A DNA stretch of 64,000 bases from Sphingobium sp. D43FB. GTDB lineage: Bacteria > Pseudomonadota > Alphaproteobacteria > Sphingomonadales > Sphingomonadaceae. The translations under genes were made by a program, and so were the position numbers. Numbering within the stretch: the stretch's first letter is position 1; every line of letters begins with the position of its first letter. The stretch is from assembly GCF_002312805.1 (NCBI RefSeq), contig NZ_NMUA01000006.1, positions 62,001 to 126,000 of the forward strand, written 5' to 3'. This document shows, in pieces, positions 34,464-42,357 of this stretch. A model generated the notes under the pieces. It made no database searches, was not told where the DNA came from, and worked only from the letters and a program-made list of their open reading frames with translations.

Positions 34464-34829
34464 ATGCTGAGAAGAACATTTTCGACTGCTTTGGTCGCAG
34501 CCTCGATCTTCACGGCGGCGCCGGTGCTCGCACAGGGTATTGGGCACACATTCTTCATGCGTGGCTCCATCGTTGGGTCCGATACTGGCGGGATCGTGGT
34601 ATGCATTGGCCGCGCTGATGGGGCTGAAGTTGGTCAGACTCTCGACGTTTATCGCGTTACCTACCGTCCAGGCCCTTCAAAGGGCGTGGTGAGCAATTAC
34701 ACGCGCGAACTGGTCGGGCATGTCCAGATTTCGCATGTCTTCGACGACCATTTTGCTCATGTTACGGTCGTTGATGGCCGCCCCAAAAAGCATGATATCG
34801 TAGAATTGCAGCGCCCCGCTCAGGATTGA
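34464..34829 (+). CDS. Small secreted protein, unknown function
   Basis: 121 residues, signal peptide to about residue 23 (APVLAQ). The mature part is beta-rich with the rhythm GGIVVCIGRADGAEVGQTLD then VGHVQISHVFDDHFAHVTVV, resembling small SH3-like barrels; I do not assign a family. GGGGA precedes the ATG by about nine bases. It may be co-expressed with the lipoprotein 117 bases upstream. Confidence 0.65.
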   Translation: MLRRTFSTALVAASIFTAAPVLAQGIGHTFFMRGSIVGSDTGGIVVCIGRADGAEVGQTLDVYRVTYRPGPSKGVVSNYTRELVGHVQISHVFDDHFAHVTVVDGRPKKHDIVELQRPAQD

Positions 34830-34841
34830 GTTCTTCATTGG

Positions 34842-34868
34842 CCGGGATCCCTCCAAACATCCCCGGTT
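34842..34868. terminator. Possible hairpin between convergent genes
   Basis: CCGGGAT (34842-34848) pairs with ATCCCCGG (34859-34866) with one bulge. Located between convergent transcripts; only a short T-poor tail, so terminator activity is uncertain. Confidence 0.35.
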
Positions 34869-34965
34869 CGGCTGCGCTATTCCGATAAGCAGTTGCCACA
34901 GTTCTGCATCATCAGAATTGGGGCTGTCCTTGTGAACGACTGCAGGCACATCTTCGATCATTCGA

Positions 34966-35232
34966 TCAAAGGTATTTCGCCAGTTCCGTTAGTTTGCCGA
35001 GCTGCTCGCGGGTCTCAGGCGACAAGGGACCAATCGCTTCTTCAAGATGATGCTCGATATGATCGGCAACCAGCACTGTCTTGGCCTTGTTCAGAGCACT
35101 TACGACTGCCTGCAACTGCTGCGCCGTTTCCAGCGCGTCGCGATTTTCCTCGATCATCCTGACAATCGTCGCCAAATGACCGTGTGCACGTTTCAGGCGA
35201 TTGATCAGTTCCTTGTTTGCAGCGTGGCTCAT
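34966..35232 (-). CDS. RcnR/FrmR-family metal-sensing repressor lacking the conserved Cys
   Basis: 88 residues from the ATG at 35232. Family core RLKRAHGHLATIVRMIEE and QQLQAVVSALNKAK. In E. coli RcnR the ligands include H3, C35, H60 and H64. Here H3, H58 and H62 stand at equivalent places (two-residue offset), but position 33, where C35 should be, is Ala. Represses metal-efflux genes in apo form. Downstream of the rcnA-like gene by 13 bases on the same strand. Confidence 0.88.
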   Translation of the reverse strand: MSHAANKELINRLKRAHGHLATIVRMIEENRDALETAQQLQAVVSALNKAKTVLVADHIEHHLEEAIGPLSPETREQLGKLTELAKYL

Positions 35233-35245
35233 TGCACTCTCTCTA

Positions 35246-36115
35246 TCATGCCGCGAGCAGATGCAGCCACCCGCTGATCCCGACGTAGGCACCAACAAGC
35301 AGTATGATAACGCCCGACACGTAAGGTGCCTTGCGGACGATCTCGCCAAACCCCGACCAGCGCTGCGCCATGTGTTTCACGCTGAGCGCCGCCAGCACGC
35401 CTGATGCCACCATGGTCAGGGCCAAGCCGACGCTGAAACTGACGACGACAACCGCGCCCAAGGCGACCTTTTTCAATTGCAGACACAGCATGAGCACGGT
35501 TATCGCGCCGGGGCAGGGGATAAGGCCGCCCGTCAGGCCGAACAGGGCGATCTGGCCAGTGGTCACCTCGCGATTGGCAAAACGGCGGCGGATGTCTTCA
35601 GCGTGTTCCATTTCATGGGCGTCGACGTAGCCGCCAGTTGCCAGTTCGATGGCGGGGACTTCCTCATCGCTGGGCTCGTGATGATCGTTATGGCGGTGAT
35701 TGTAGCCATGATCATGATCGTGACCTAGGTGGTGCCCTTCATGCTCGTGGTGGAAGTGGCTGGCTTCCTGTTGCTCGCGGCGCGTGCGCCACAACATCCA
35801 GACAGCCAGGGCGATGATGATCAGGCCCGATGCCAGCTGAAAATAGGGCTCGGTATCTTCTGCGCGCAGGCCTTCGAATGCCCACATGCCAGCCAGCGCG
35901 ACCAACCAGACGACGGCCGTATGTGATAGGGTGGCCGCCAGCCCTAGCAGGACCGCCTGCCGGACAGTTCCTCGCACGGCGATAATAAACGCCGCCATCA
36001 TGGTCTTGGAGTGGCCGGGCTCGAGCCCGTGCAATGCCCCCAGGAGGATCGCACTGGGGATGAACAGCCACGCATGAGCGCCGCCCTGCTGGAGCAAATA
36101 AGTGAAGTCGGTCAT
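35246..36115 (-). CDS. RcnA/NicO-family nickel-cobalt efflux protein
   Basis: 289 residues, six to seven membrane helices. HGLEPGHSKTMMAAFIIAV is the NicO signature; a His-rich loop (HFHHEHEGHHLGHDHDHG) sits in the middle, then GGLIPCPGAITVLML. Exports Ni/Co. First gene of the unit with the RcnR-like repressor, with an operator-like dyad 11 bases upstream. Confidence 0.92.
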   Translation of the reverse strand: MTDFTYLLQQGGAHAWLFIPSAILLGALHGLEPGHSKTMMAAFIIAVRGTVRQAVLLGLAATLSHTAVVWLVALAGMWAFEGLRAEDTEPYFQLASGLIIIALAVWMLWRTRREQQEASHFHHEHEGHHLGHDHDHGYNHRHNDHHEPSDEEVPAIELATGGYVDAHEMEHAEDIRRRFANREVTTGQIALFGLTGGLIPCPGAITVLMLCLQLKKVALGAVVVVSFSVGLALTMVASGVLAALSVKHMAQRWSGFGEIVRKAPYVSGVIILLVGAYVGISGWLHLLAA

Positions 36116-36125
36116 GAGGCTCCTG

Positions 36126-36143
36126 TATCCCCCTGGGGGGATA
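36126..36143. promoter_or_regulatory. G-tract dyad, probable RcnR-family operator
   Basis: TATCCCCC-T-GGGGGGATA, a near-perfect inverted repeat of a C/G tract flanked by AT, the form of RcnR/CsoR-family operators. It lies between rcnA (minus) and the MFS gene (plus), so it could control both. Confidence 0.7.
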
Positions 36144-36245
36144 TAACAACGGTTGAAAAATGCGTGATCCGGGCGCGATCAAGTGCGCTATGGACAGCAG
36201 ATGGTGCTGATGACAGCGTACCTATGCGGATCGGAAGGAAGCAGA

Positions 36246-37460
36246 TTGGCACTGCCCAAGAACGCAGATTTGCCGAAGATTTCCCGAACGGTCTGGACGC
36301 TCGGCTTGGTCAGCATGTTCATGGATATCTCGTCGGAGATCGTCCATGCGCTGCTGCCGCTGTTTCTGACCGTGACCCTGGGCACCAGCGTGGCGCTGGT
36401 TGGAGTAATCGATGGTATCGCCGAGGCGACCGCATCCATTTCCAAGGTGTTCTCAGGATATCTGTCCGATCGGATCGGACGCCGAAAGCCGCTGATTCTT
36501 TTGGGATATGGACTTGGCGCATTGTCCAAGCCGTTGTTCGCGCTCGCCGCGGGCCCAGTGCCGGTTCTCGGAGCCCGATTGATCGACCGGATCGGCAAGG
36601 GGCTGCGCGGTGCGCCTCGCGACGCATTGGTTGCCGATGTCACTCCGCTCGAGATCCGGGGCAGGGCCTACGGTCTACGCCAAGCGCTTGATACCGTCGG
36701 CGCATTTGCTGGCCCACTTGCGGCGATCGGCCTCATGGCCATTTTTTCCGACGACATGCGAGCCGTGTTCTGGGTTGCCGTCATTCCAGGACTTATCGCC
36801 GTTCTGCTCGTCATTTTCGGTATTGAGGGGCACCGCGACAAATTGGCACCCGCCGACGCGCGTGTACCATTGCGGATAGCGAATCTGAGAAAGCTGGAAC
36901 GCGGCTTCTGGCTGGTGGTCTGCATCGGTGTGATGTTCACAATGGCTCGGTTCAGCGAAGCATTCCTGATCCTGAAGGCCAATGAAGACGGCTTGCCTCT
37001 GGCGCTTGCGCCGCTCGTTCTGGTCGTCATGAACGTCGTTTATTCACTCGGCGCCTATCCCGCTGGAGCATTCGCCGACGATGGGGGAGCGCAACGGCCA
37101 TTGTTCTACGGCCTTGCCTGCCTTGTCGCCGCCGACATGTTCCTGGCATCGCGGCTGGGCATGGTCGGCACCTTTACCGGGATCGCGCTATGGGGCGGTC
37201 ATATGGCGCTGACCCAGGGATTGCTGGCTCAGCTTGTCGCCGAACGCGCGCCCGAGGCATTGCGGGGATCGGCCTTTGGCATATTCAATCTTGCCACTGG
37301 TATCACGATGCTTGCCGCCAGCGTGCTCGCAGGGGTATTGTGGGATCATGCCGGACCGTCGGCAACATTCATCGCAGGCGGTGGGTTTGCAGGACTTGCA
37401 GCCTTGTTGATCTGGTGCCGCCAAATCGTGTCATCACGGCGTCGAGGCGGTATCAGGTGA
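36246..37460 (+). CDS. MFS transporter, probable metal exporter
   Basis: 404 residues from a TTG at 36246 with AAGGA six bases upstream; a GTG at 36183 gives 21 more, unconvincing residues. About twelve membrane helices; the MFS motif GYLSDRIGRRKP follows TM2, and RLIDRIGKGLRGAPRDALVAD is conserved in the NreB-like/metal-associated MFS group. Divergent from rcnA across the G-tract dyad. Nickel export is inferred from position and family. Confidence 0.78.
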   Translation: MALPKNADLPKISRTVWTLGLVSMFMDISSEIVHALLPLFLTVTLGTSVALVGVIDGIAEATASISKVFSGYLSDRIGRRKPLILLGYGLGALSKPLFALAAGPVPVLGARLIDRIGKGLRGAPRDALVADVTPLEIRGRAYGLRQALDTVGAFAGPLAAIGLMAIFSDDMRAVFWVAVIPGLIAVLLVIFGIEGHRDKLAPADARVPLRIANLRKLERGFWLVVCIGVMFTMARFSEAFLILKANEDGLPLALAPLVLVVMNVVYSLGAYPAGAFADDGGAQRPLFYGLACLVAADMFLASRLGMVGTFTGIALWGGHMALTQGLLAQLVAERAPEALRGSAFGIFNLATGITMLAASVLAGVLWDHAGPSATFIAGGGFAGLAALLIWCRQIVSSRRRGGIR

Positions 37461-37938
37461 GTGCGACGACGGCCAACGCCGACAGGTCATGGCCCTCCTC
37501 CCGAACGGATGATTCTGATGAGAAACGTCAAAATCAGTGCCCAGTGGAGAGGTGAACACGCCGGCAAAGTCGGTCTGCCGCACGCAGGAGTCGTTTCATC
37601 GCAGGGGCCGGAATTGGGGGTATTGTGGGGGGTATTTCTATAACGCACGTGAGATTAAATACTATATATCAATTAGATAGATGTATTCCGTTGGTCCTTC
37701 CTCCGCTACCATCTCCACGCTTCCGCTTAGTTCCGAACGCGTTCGCAAGCAGGGGGGCTCGCTTGCGCGGCGACGCTAAGGTCAATCGATTATTGAGCCT
37801 GCTACTTAGGGAGCTGCCCCGCGGCGAAGGACGGCGGCAGAACCAGTCGCTGAAAACAACTAAGCGATTGTAAAATACAGGTAAAATGGCGTATGCACTA
37901 ACGCTCGAACCTAGGAGCTCCTGATTAAGAGTTGAAGT
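37461..37938. other. Gene-poor island end segment
   Basis: I see no convincing gene. An AT-rich tract at about 37642-37700 differs sharply from its surroundings. Short frames here lack ribosome sites. Probably remnants of the island's right end. Confidence 0.4.
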
Positions 37939-38130
37939 TCAATACCGCCGTAAAGGACGTGAATTTACCCAAGCTGCGATGTCTTGAGCACGCCAGCGAA
38001 TACGTCCCCCGTCGAAATCGATCGGATGTGGAAACCTCCCAGATTGAATACGTCGCCAGATGGTGGTTCGACTTTTGATGCCGGTCATATCCATCACTTC
38101 TTTGCACGTAAGTAACTCTGGAATGTTCAT
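37939..38130 (-). CDS. AlpA-family regulator near island end
   Basis: 63 residues from the ATG at 38130; the longer frame to 38298 adds non-family sequence. Core LLTCKEVMDMTGIKSRTTIWRRI then SGRFPHPIDFDGGRIRWR and DIAAWVNSR: the AlpA helix-turn-helix. Such proteins regulate excision in islands and prophages. No integrase gene is visible next to it. Confidence 0.88.
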   Translation of the reverse strand: MNIPELLTCKEVMDMTGIKSRTTIWRRIQSGRFPHPIDFDGGRIRWRAQDIAAWVNSRPLRRY

Positions 38131-38559
38131 CCTAACCTCATCTCGCTGCGAGGTCCCTCTGAAACTATCGCCATAAGACGTGGGGCAAACAGTGTTGTGG
38201 ACCTCTAAATGCAAACGTAGATGGATCTCGTAACCGTTCGAAGAACAAAGAAGAAACATTCTCAGTCGATTTAGCCCTCCGGACTGACATGGCCGCATGT
38301 GGACCTTGTCTAATGCAGGAAGCTCGGCGAGGCCAATCGCCTGCTATCGCAGGTTGTAGGGTGGGCGGAGTTTTGCCATCACGCTGACCAACTTTAGCGG
38401 CTTCAGCGCCGTAGAGAATCGCCGTCTCTCGCCATCGAAGTGAGCTAACCGCGGACCATTCGGTTCCGTTCTGTACACTCGATTTGCACCACCAGTGCAC
38501 CACCAGAGAGGAAAGATAGCTCTGGGAGGTGTAAAATGGCTTCTAAGTTATTGAAAAAT
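38131..38559. other. Gene-poor segment between AlpA and tRNA-Pro
   Basis: No gene that I can support. It has a tandem 11-base repeat (38485-38506) and lies between the island's last gene and the 3' end of the tRNA, where an integration junction is expected. Confidence 0.4.
38485..38506 (+). repeat. Two tandem 11-base units
   Basis: TGCACCACCAG occurs twice in a row, 38485-38495 and 38496-38506. Possibly a recombinase accessory site near the tRNA; function unknown. Confidence 0.6.
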
Positions 38560-38636
38560 TGGTCGGGACGAGAGGATTCGAACCTCCGACCCCCACACCC
38601 CCAGTGTGATGCGCTACCAGGCTGCGCTACGTCCCG
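38560..38636 (-). tRNA. tRNA-Pro (anticodon GGG)
   Basis: 77 bases with encoded CCA. Acceptor stem CGGGACG/CGTCCCG, T-arm with GGTTCGAATCC, anticodon loop CTGGGGG giving GGG. The 3' end faces the island and is a typical integration site. Confidence 0.95.
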
Positions 38637-38824
38637 ACCGGAGGGCGCGCTTTAGAAGGGGTTTTGGGAAGTTGCAAGGGTTTCGATGCGGGCTTTCGCG
38701 CCCCATGTACGATTCCCTAATCATATTGCCTCCGCCCTTGCATCTGTGGTAGCCGCCCGGCCTTGATAGGCGGGCGCTGCCATGCGGTGCGCGGCCGACA
38801 GACACCATGACGAAAGTCCCACCC

Positions 38825-39160
38825 ATGTTCATATCGACAGCCTTTGCCCAGACCGCTGGCGGGGAAGCCTCCGGCGCCGGAATCCTGGTGCAGATGGCCC
38901 CGCTGGTCCTGATATTCGTGGTCTTCTATTTCCTGCTGATCCGTCCGCAGCAAAAGAAGATGAAAGAGCATAAGGCCAAGATCGACGCGGTGAAGAAGGG
39001 CGACCAGGTCGTCACCGGCGGCGGTTTGATAGGCAAGGTCGTGCGCGTCGATGACATCTATGCCGATGTCGAACTGGCGCCGAACATGAAGGTCAAAGCG
39101 GTCAAGTCGACCCTGACCGACGTGATCGACCCGACCACTGCCAAGCCCGCGAACGACTGA
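38825..39160 (+). CDS. yajC: YajC, SecDF-associated membrane protein
   Basis: 111 residues from the ATG at 38825 (MFISTAFAQ, as I recall for sphingomonads); an ATG at 38807 would add six residues. One membrane helix (about 25-48, PLVLIFVVFYFLLIRPQQ) and a basic cytoplasmic part with GDQVVTGGGLIGKVV. Partner of SecDF in Sec export. secD follows eight bases later. Confidence 0.92.
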   Translation: MFISTAFAQTAGGEASGAGILVQMAPLVLIFVVFYFLLIRPQQKKMKEHKAKIDAVKKGDQVVTGGGLIGKVVRVDDIYADVELAPNMKVKAVKSTLTDVIDPTTAKPAND

Positions 39161-39168
39161 CCCCAACG

Positions 39169-40767
39169 ATGCTCAATTTCTCGCGTGCGGCGGTGATCGC
39201 GATCATCCTGCCCCTGTTGATCGGCGTGCTGTGCGCGGTGCCGAGCTTCCTGCCCGATTCCGCCGTGGCCCGGCTGCCCGGCTTCATGCAGACGCGGGTG
39301 AATCTTGGCCTCGACCTGTCGGGCGGCAGTCACCTGCTGCTCGAAGCGTCGACGCAGGATGTCGCCAAGCAGCGGCTGGTCAATATGGAGGAGCAGGTTC
39401 GCACCGAACTGCGCCGGGCTGACCCGCGCATCGCGATCGGCGATATCTCCAGCCGCGACGGGAAGCTTAGCTTCATGGTGCGCGATCCCGCGCAGGTTGA
39501 TGCAGCCGTCGAGCGCATCCGCCCGCTGACGCAGGGCGCGGGGCTGACCGGCCAGCGCGATTTCGACGTGGCGGTGGTGAACAGCCAGACCGTGACGATC
39601 ACGCCGACCAATGCTGGCATCGACAATGCGGTCAAGAGCGCGATGGAAGTCGCGACCGAAGTGATCCGCAAGCGCATCGACGAAATGGGCACGCGCGAAC
39701 CAACGATCCAGCAGCAGGGCAGCAATCGCATCGTCGTGCAGGTGCCTGGCCTGCAAGATCCCAAGGCGCTCAAGGATCTGCTGGGCCAGACCGCCAAGCT
39801 CGAATTCAAGCTGGTCGATACGACCGCCAACCCGTCCGAAGTGGCGCAGGGCCGCGCGCCGGTGGGCAGCGAAGTATTGCCCTATCTCGATAATCCGTCG
39901 GGCGTGCCGCTGATCGCGGTCAAGCGCCAGGTGATGGTGTCGGGCGAGGATTTGACCGACGCGACGCAGGGCTATGACCAGAATAACCAGGCGATCGTCA
40001 ACATCCGCTTCAACAGTTCGGGTGGCCGTAAATTCGGGCAGGTGACGTCGCAGAATGTCAATCGCCCGTTCGCGATCATTCTCGACGGCAAGGTGCTGTC
40101 GGCACCGAACATCAACGAACCGATCCTGGGCGGCAGCGCGCAGATCAGCGGCAATTTCACGGTCGAAAGCGCCAACCAGCTGGCGATCGCGCTGCGGTCG
40201 GGCAAGCTGCCGGTGGCACTGGCGGTGGTCGAGGAACGCACGGTCGGACCGGGCTTGGGCGCGGATTCGATTCGCGCGGGCCTGATCGCGTCGATCATCG
40301 CGGTGGTTGCCGTGGCGATCTTCATGTTCCTGAGCTATGGCCGCTTTGGCATGTATGCCAATCTGGCGGTCGCCATCAATGTCGCGGTCATCCTGGGCGT
40401 GATGGGCATATTGGGGGCGACGCTGACGCTGCCCGGCATTGCCGGGTTCGTGCTGACGATCGGCACCGCGGTCGATGCCAACGTGCTGATCTATGAACGG
40501 ATTCGCGAAGAGCGGCGGCGTGGGCGCAATGTCGTCCAGGCGATCGAACATGGCTATAAGGAAGCCAGCCGCACCATTTTCGAGGCGAACGTGACCCACG
40601 CCATTGCGGGCGGGATCATGCTGGCGCTGGGGTCGGGGCCGGTCAAGGGCTTCGCCATCGTGCTGCTGATCGGCATCGCGACCAGCGTGTTCACCGCCGT
40701 TACCTTCACCCGCGTCATCGTCGCCAACTGGGTGCGCCGCACCCGGCCGACGGACATCCATATATGA
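39169..40767 (+). CDS. secD: SecD, Sec translocon accessory subunit
   Basis: 532 residues. First helix, then LGLDLSGGSHLLLE, periplasmic P1 domain, LGQTAKLEFKLVD, then five helices with GTAVDANVLIYERIREE. Uses the proton gradient to help complete protein export. Size is normal for alphaproteobacteria. Between yajC and secF. Confidence 0.96.
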   Translation: MLNFSRAAVIAIILPLLIGVLCAVPSFLPDSAVARLPGFMQTRVNLGLDLSGGSHLLLEASTQDVAKQRLVNMEEQVRTELRRADPRIAIGDISSRDGKLSFMVRDPAQVDAAVERIRPLTQGAGLTGQRDFDVAVVNSQTVTITPTNAGIDNAVKSAMEVATEVIRKRIDEMGTREPTIQQQGSNRIVVQVPGLQDPKALKDLLGQTAKLEFKLVDTTANPSEVAQGRAPVGSEVLPYLDNPSGVPLIAVKRQVMVSGEDLTDATQGYDQNNQAIVNIRFNSSGGRKFGQVTSQNVNRPFAIILDGKVLSAPNINEPILGGSAQISGNFTVESANQLAIALRSGKLPVALAVVEERTVGPGLGADSIRAGLIASIIAVVAVAIFMFLSYGRFGMYANLAVAINVAVILGVMGILGATLTLPGIAGFVLTIGTAVDANVLIYERIREERRRGRNVVQAIEHGYKEASRTIFEANVTHAIAGGIMLALGSGPVKGFAIVLLIGIATSVFTAVTFTRVIVANWVRRTRPTDIHI

Positions 40768-40784
40768 TCGAGGTGACACCCCTC

Positions 40785-40885
40785 CTTCCGTTCGCCCTGA
40801 GCTTGTCGAAGGGCACCACCGAGCATAGCGAGGTGTCTTCGCCTCCGCTCAGACAGGGGCTTCGACTTCGCTCAGCCCGAACGGT
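40785..40885. repeat. Palindromic intergenic repeat between secD and secF
   Basis: Left arm CCGTTCGCCCTGAGC (from 40788) and right arm GCTCAGCCCGAACGG (to 40884) are inverted copies with small mismatches; the core TGTCGAAG/CTTCGAC is included. This resembles a short palindromic repeat I recall as frequent in sphingomonad genomes. It would form a long hairpin in the secDF transcript. Confidence 0.72.
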
Positions 40886-40900
40886 ATTAGGTCTTAGCGC

Positions 40901-41887
40901 ATGAAACTTCTAAAGCTCGTCCCCGACAATACGAATATCGGCTTCGTCGCGATGCGGAAATGGGCGTTCGCGCTCACGGCCTTGCTGACGGTGCTGGCGG
41001 TCGGCGCTACGGCCTATAAGGGCCTCAACATGGGCGTCGATTTCGTCGGCGGTCTGATGATCGAAGCGAAATTCCCGCAAAATGTCGAAACCGACAAGGT
41101 GCGCGCGACGATCGGTCGCCTGGGCGTCGGCGAAAGTTCGCTGCAGCAATTCGGCGATCCCAAGACGGTGCAGATCCGGCTGCCCTTGCCTGAACAGGGC
41201 GGGGCCGGGGCGGCCAATGCGGTCGTCGAAAAGACCCGCAATGCGATGACCGGACAATTCCCCGGCGTCACCTTCTCCCGCTACGACACGGTGTCGGGCA
41301 AGGTATCGGGCGAGTTGATCCAGAACGGCATCCTGGCAGTCGTGCTGGCGATCCTGGGCATCGCGGTGTTCAGCTGGTTCCGCTATGAATGGCAGTTCGG
41401 CGTCTCGACCTTCGTCGCGATCGTCCACGACGTTCTCATGACGCTGGGTTTCTTCGCGCTGACGCAGTTGGAGTTCGACCTTAATATCGTCGCCGCCGTG
41501 CTGACGATCGTGGGTTATTCGATCAACGACAAGATGGTGATCGACGACCGTATCCGCGAAAATATGCGCAAATATCGCAAGATGGACATGAAGGCGCTGA
41601 TCGACCTGTCGGTCAATGAAACGCTGCCGCGCACGGTGATGACGTCGGTGACGATCATGCTGGCGCTCGGCGCGTTGCTACTGTTCGGCGGCCATGTGCT
41701 GCGTGGCTTCACCGCGGCGATGATGCTGGGCATCATCGTTGGCACCTATTCGTCGGTCTATGTGTCGTCCTCGCTGCTGATCTCGCTGGGCCTGTCGCCC
41801 ATGTCTTCGGAGAAGAAGGCGGCCAAGGCGAACCTGGCGTCGCAGGCCGAGCGGGTCGGGCCGCGCGATGACGGTGCCAAGCCCTGA
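40901..41887 (+). CDS. secF: SecF, Sec translocon accessory subunit
   Basis: 328 residues. Motifs YKGLNMGVDFVGGLMIEAKF, then six helices with GYSINDKMVIDDRIREN and the late RTVMTSVTIMLAL. Forms a complex with SecD and YajC. The palindromic repeat separates it from secD. Confidence 0.96.
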   Translation: MKLLKLVPDNTNIGFVAMRKWAFALTALLTVLAVGATAYKGLNMGVDFVGGLMIEAKFPQNVETDKVRATIGRLGVGESSLQQFGDPKTVQIRLPLPEQGGAGAANAVVEKTRNAMTGQFPGVTFSRYDTVSGKVSGELIQNGILAVVLAILGIAVFSWFRYEWQFGVSTFVAIVHDVLMTLGFFALTQLEFDLNIVAAVLTIVGYSINDKMVIDDRIRENMRKYRKMDMKALIDLSVNETLPRTVMTSVTIMLALGALLLFGGHVLRGFTAAMMLGIIVGTYSSVYVSSSLLISLGLSPMSSEKKAAKANLASQAERVGPRDDGAKP

Positions 41888-42285
41888 GCGGGGAACGACG
41901 CACCGGGATAGAGCTGCGCCGCGACGATAGCGGGCAGGGGCCGATCGTCACCGGTTTTGCCGGGCGCGGCTTCCGCGTGCGCGACGATCTGTTTCCGAAC
42001 GGCCTGTTGCTCAGCCCCGTTCGGGCGATGGCCTGGGACGATGCACCGACGGTCGACGCGCTGACGCTGGCGGCGCTTGGCGACCTGCTGGACGGCGATC
42101 CGCGTCCCGAATTCCTGTTGCTCGGCACAGGGGCCGGACTGCGCCAGCCACCCCGCCCCTTCGTGCGCGATCTGGAGGCCAAGGGGATCGGCGTGGAGGC
42201 GATGGACAGCCGCGCCGCAGCGCGCGCCTGGGGTGTGTTGCGGGCCGAGGAACGGTCGATTGTCGCGGCGCTGCTGCCGCTCTGA
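41884..42285 (+). CDS. Mth938-like (DUF498) protein; start codon unclear
   Basis: The conserved core PIVTGFAGRGFRVRDD, FLLLGTGAGLR and PFVRDLEAKGIGVEAMDS is that of the Mth938/NDUFAF3 family, usually coded next to secF. In frame, the first GTG (41977) lies inside the core, and no ATG, GTG or TTG occurs upstream before the stop at 41869. I give the CTG at 41884 as the outer limit. An ATG overlapping secF (41868) opens another frame that stops at 41928-41930; one base change in length would join the two. Length about 130 residues is normal. Confidence 0.72.
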   Translation: MSGERRTGIELRRDDSGQGPIVTGFAGRGFRVRDDLFPNGLLLSPVRAMAWDDAPTVDALTLAALGDLLDGDPRPEFLLLGTGAGLRQPPRPFVRDLEAKGIGVEAMDSRAAARAWGVLRAEERSIVAALLPL

Positions 42286-42303
42286 ACCGCGCAGTTGCGG
42301 ACA

Positions 42304-42339
42304 CAAAAAAAGGGGCTGCCCTGTGGGGCGGCCCCTTTT
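42304..42339. terminator. Bidirectional intrinsic terminator
   Basis: AAAAGGGGCTGCC and GGGCGGCCCCTTTT form a GC stem flanked by A and T runs, serving the Mth938-like gene (plus) and the autotransporter (minus). Confidence 0.9.
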
Positions 42340-42357
42340 CGTTGGCGCAAGGTGGGG

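Noticed and set aside
37461..37643. 60-codon frame near the AT-rich tract as an integrase remnant
   Set aside because: No recombinase motif (R-H-R-Y) visible.
38537..38650. Short plus-strand frame through the tRNA-Pro region
   Set aside because: It reads the tRNA antisense, a known source of false small proteins.
39058..40779. 573-codon minus-strand frame over secD
   Set aside because: secD is clearly coding; the antisense product is low-complexity Arg/His/Asp-rich.
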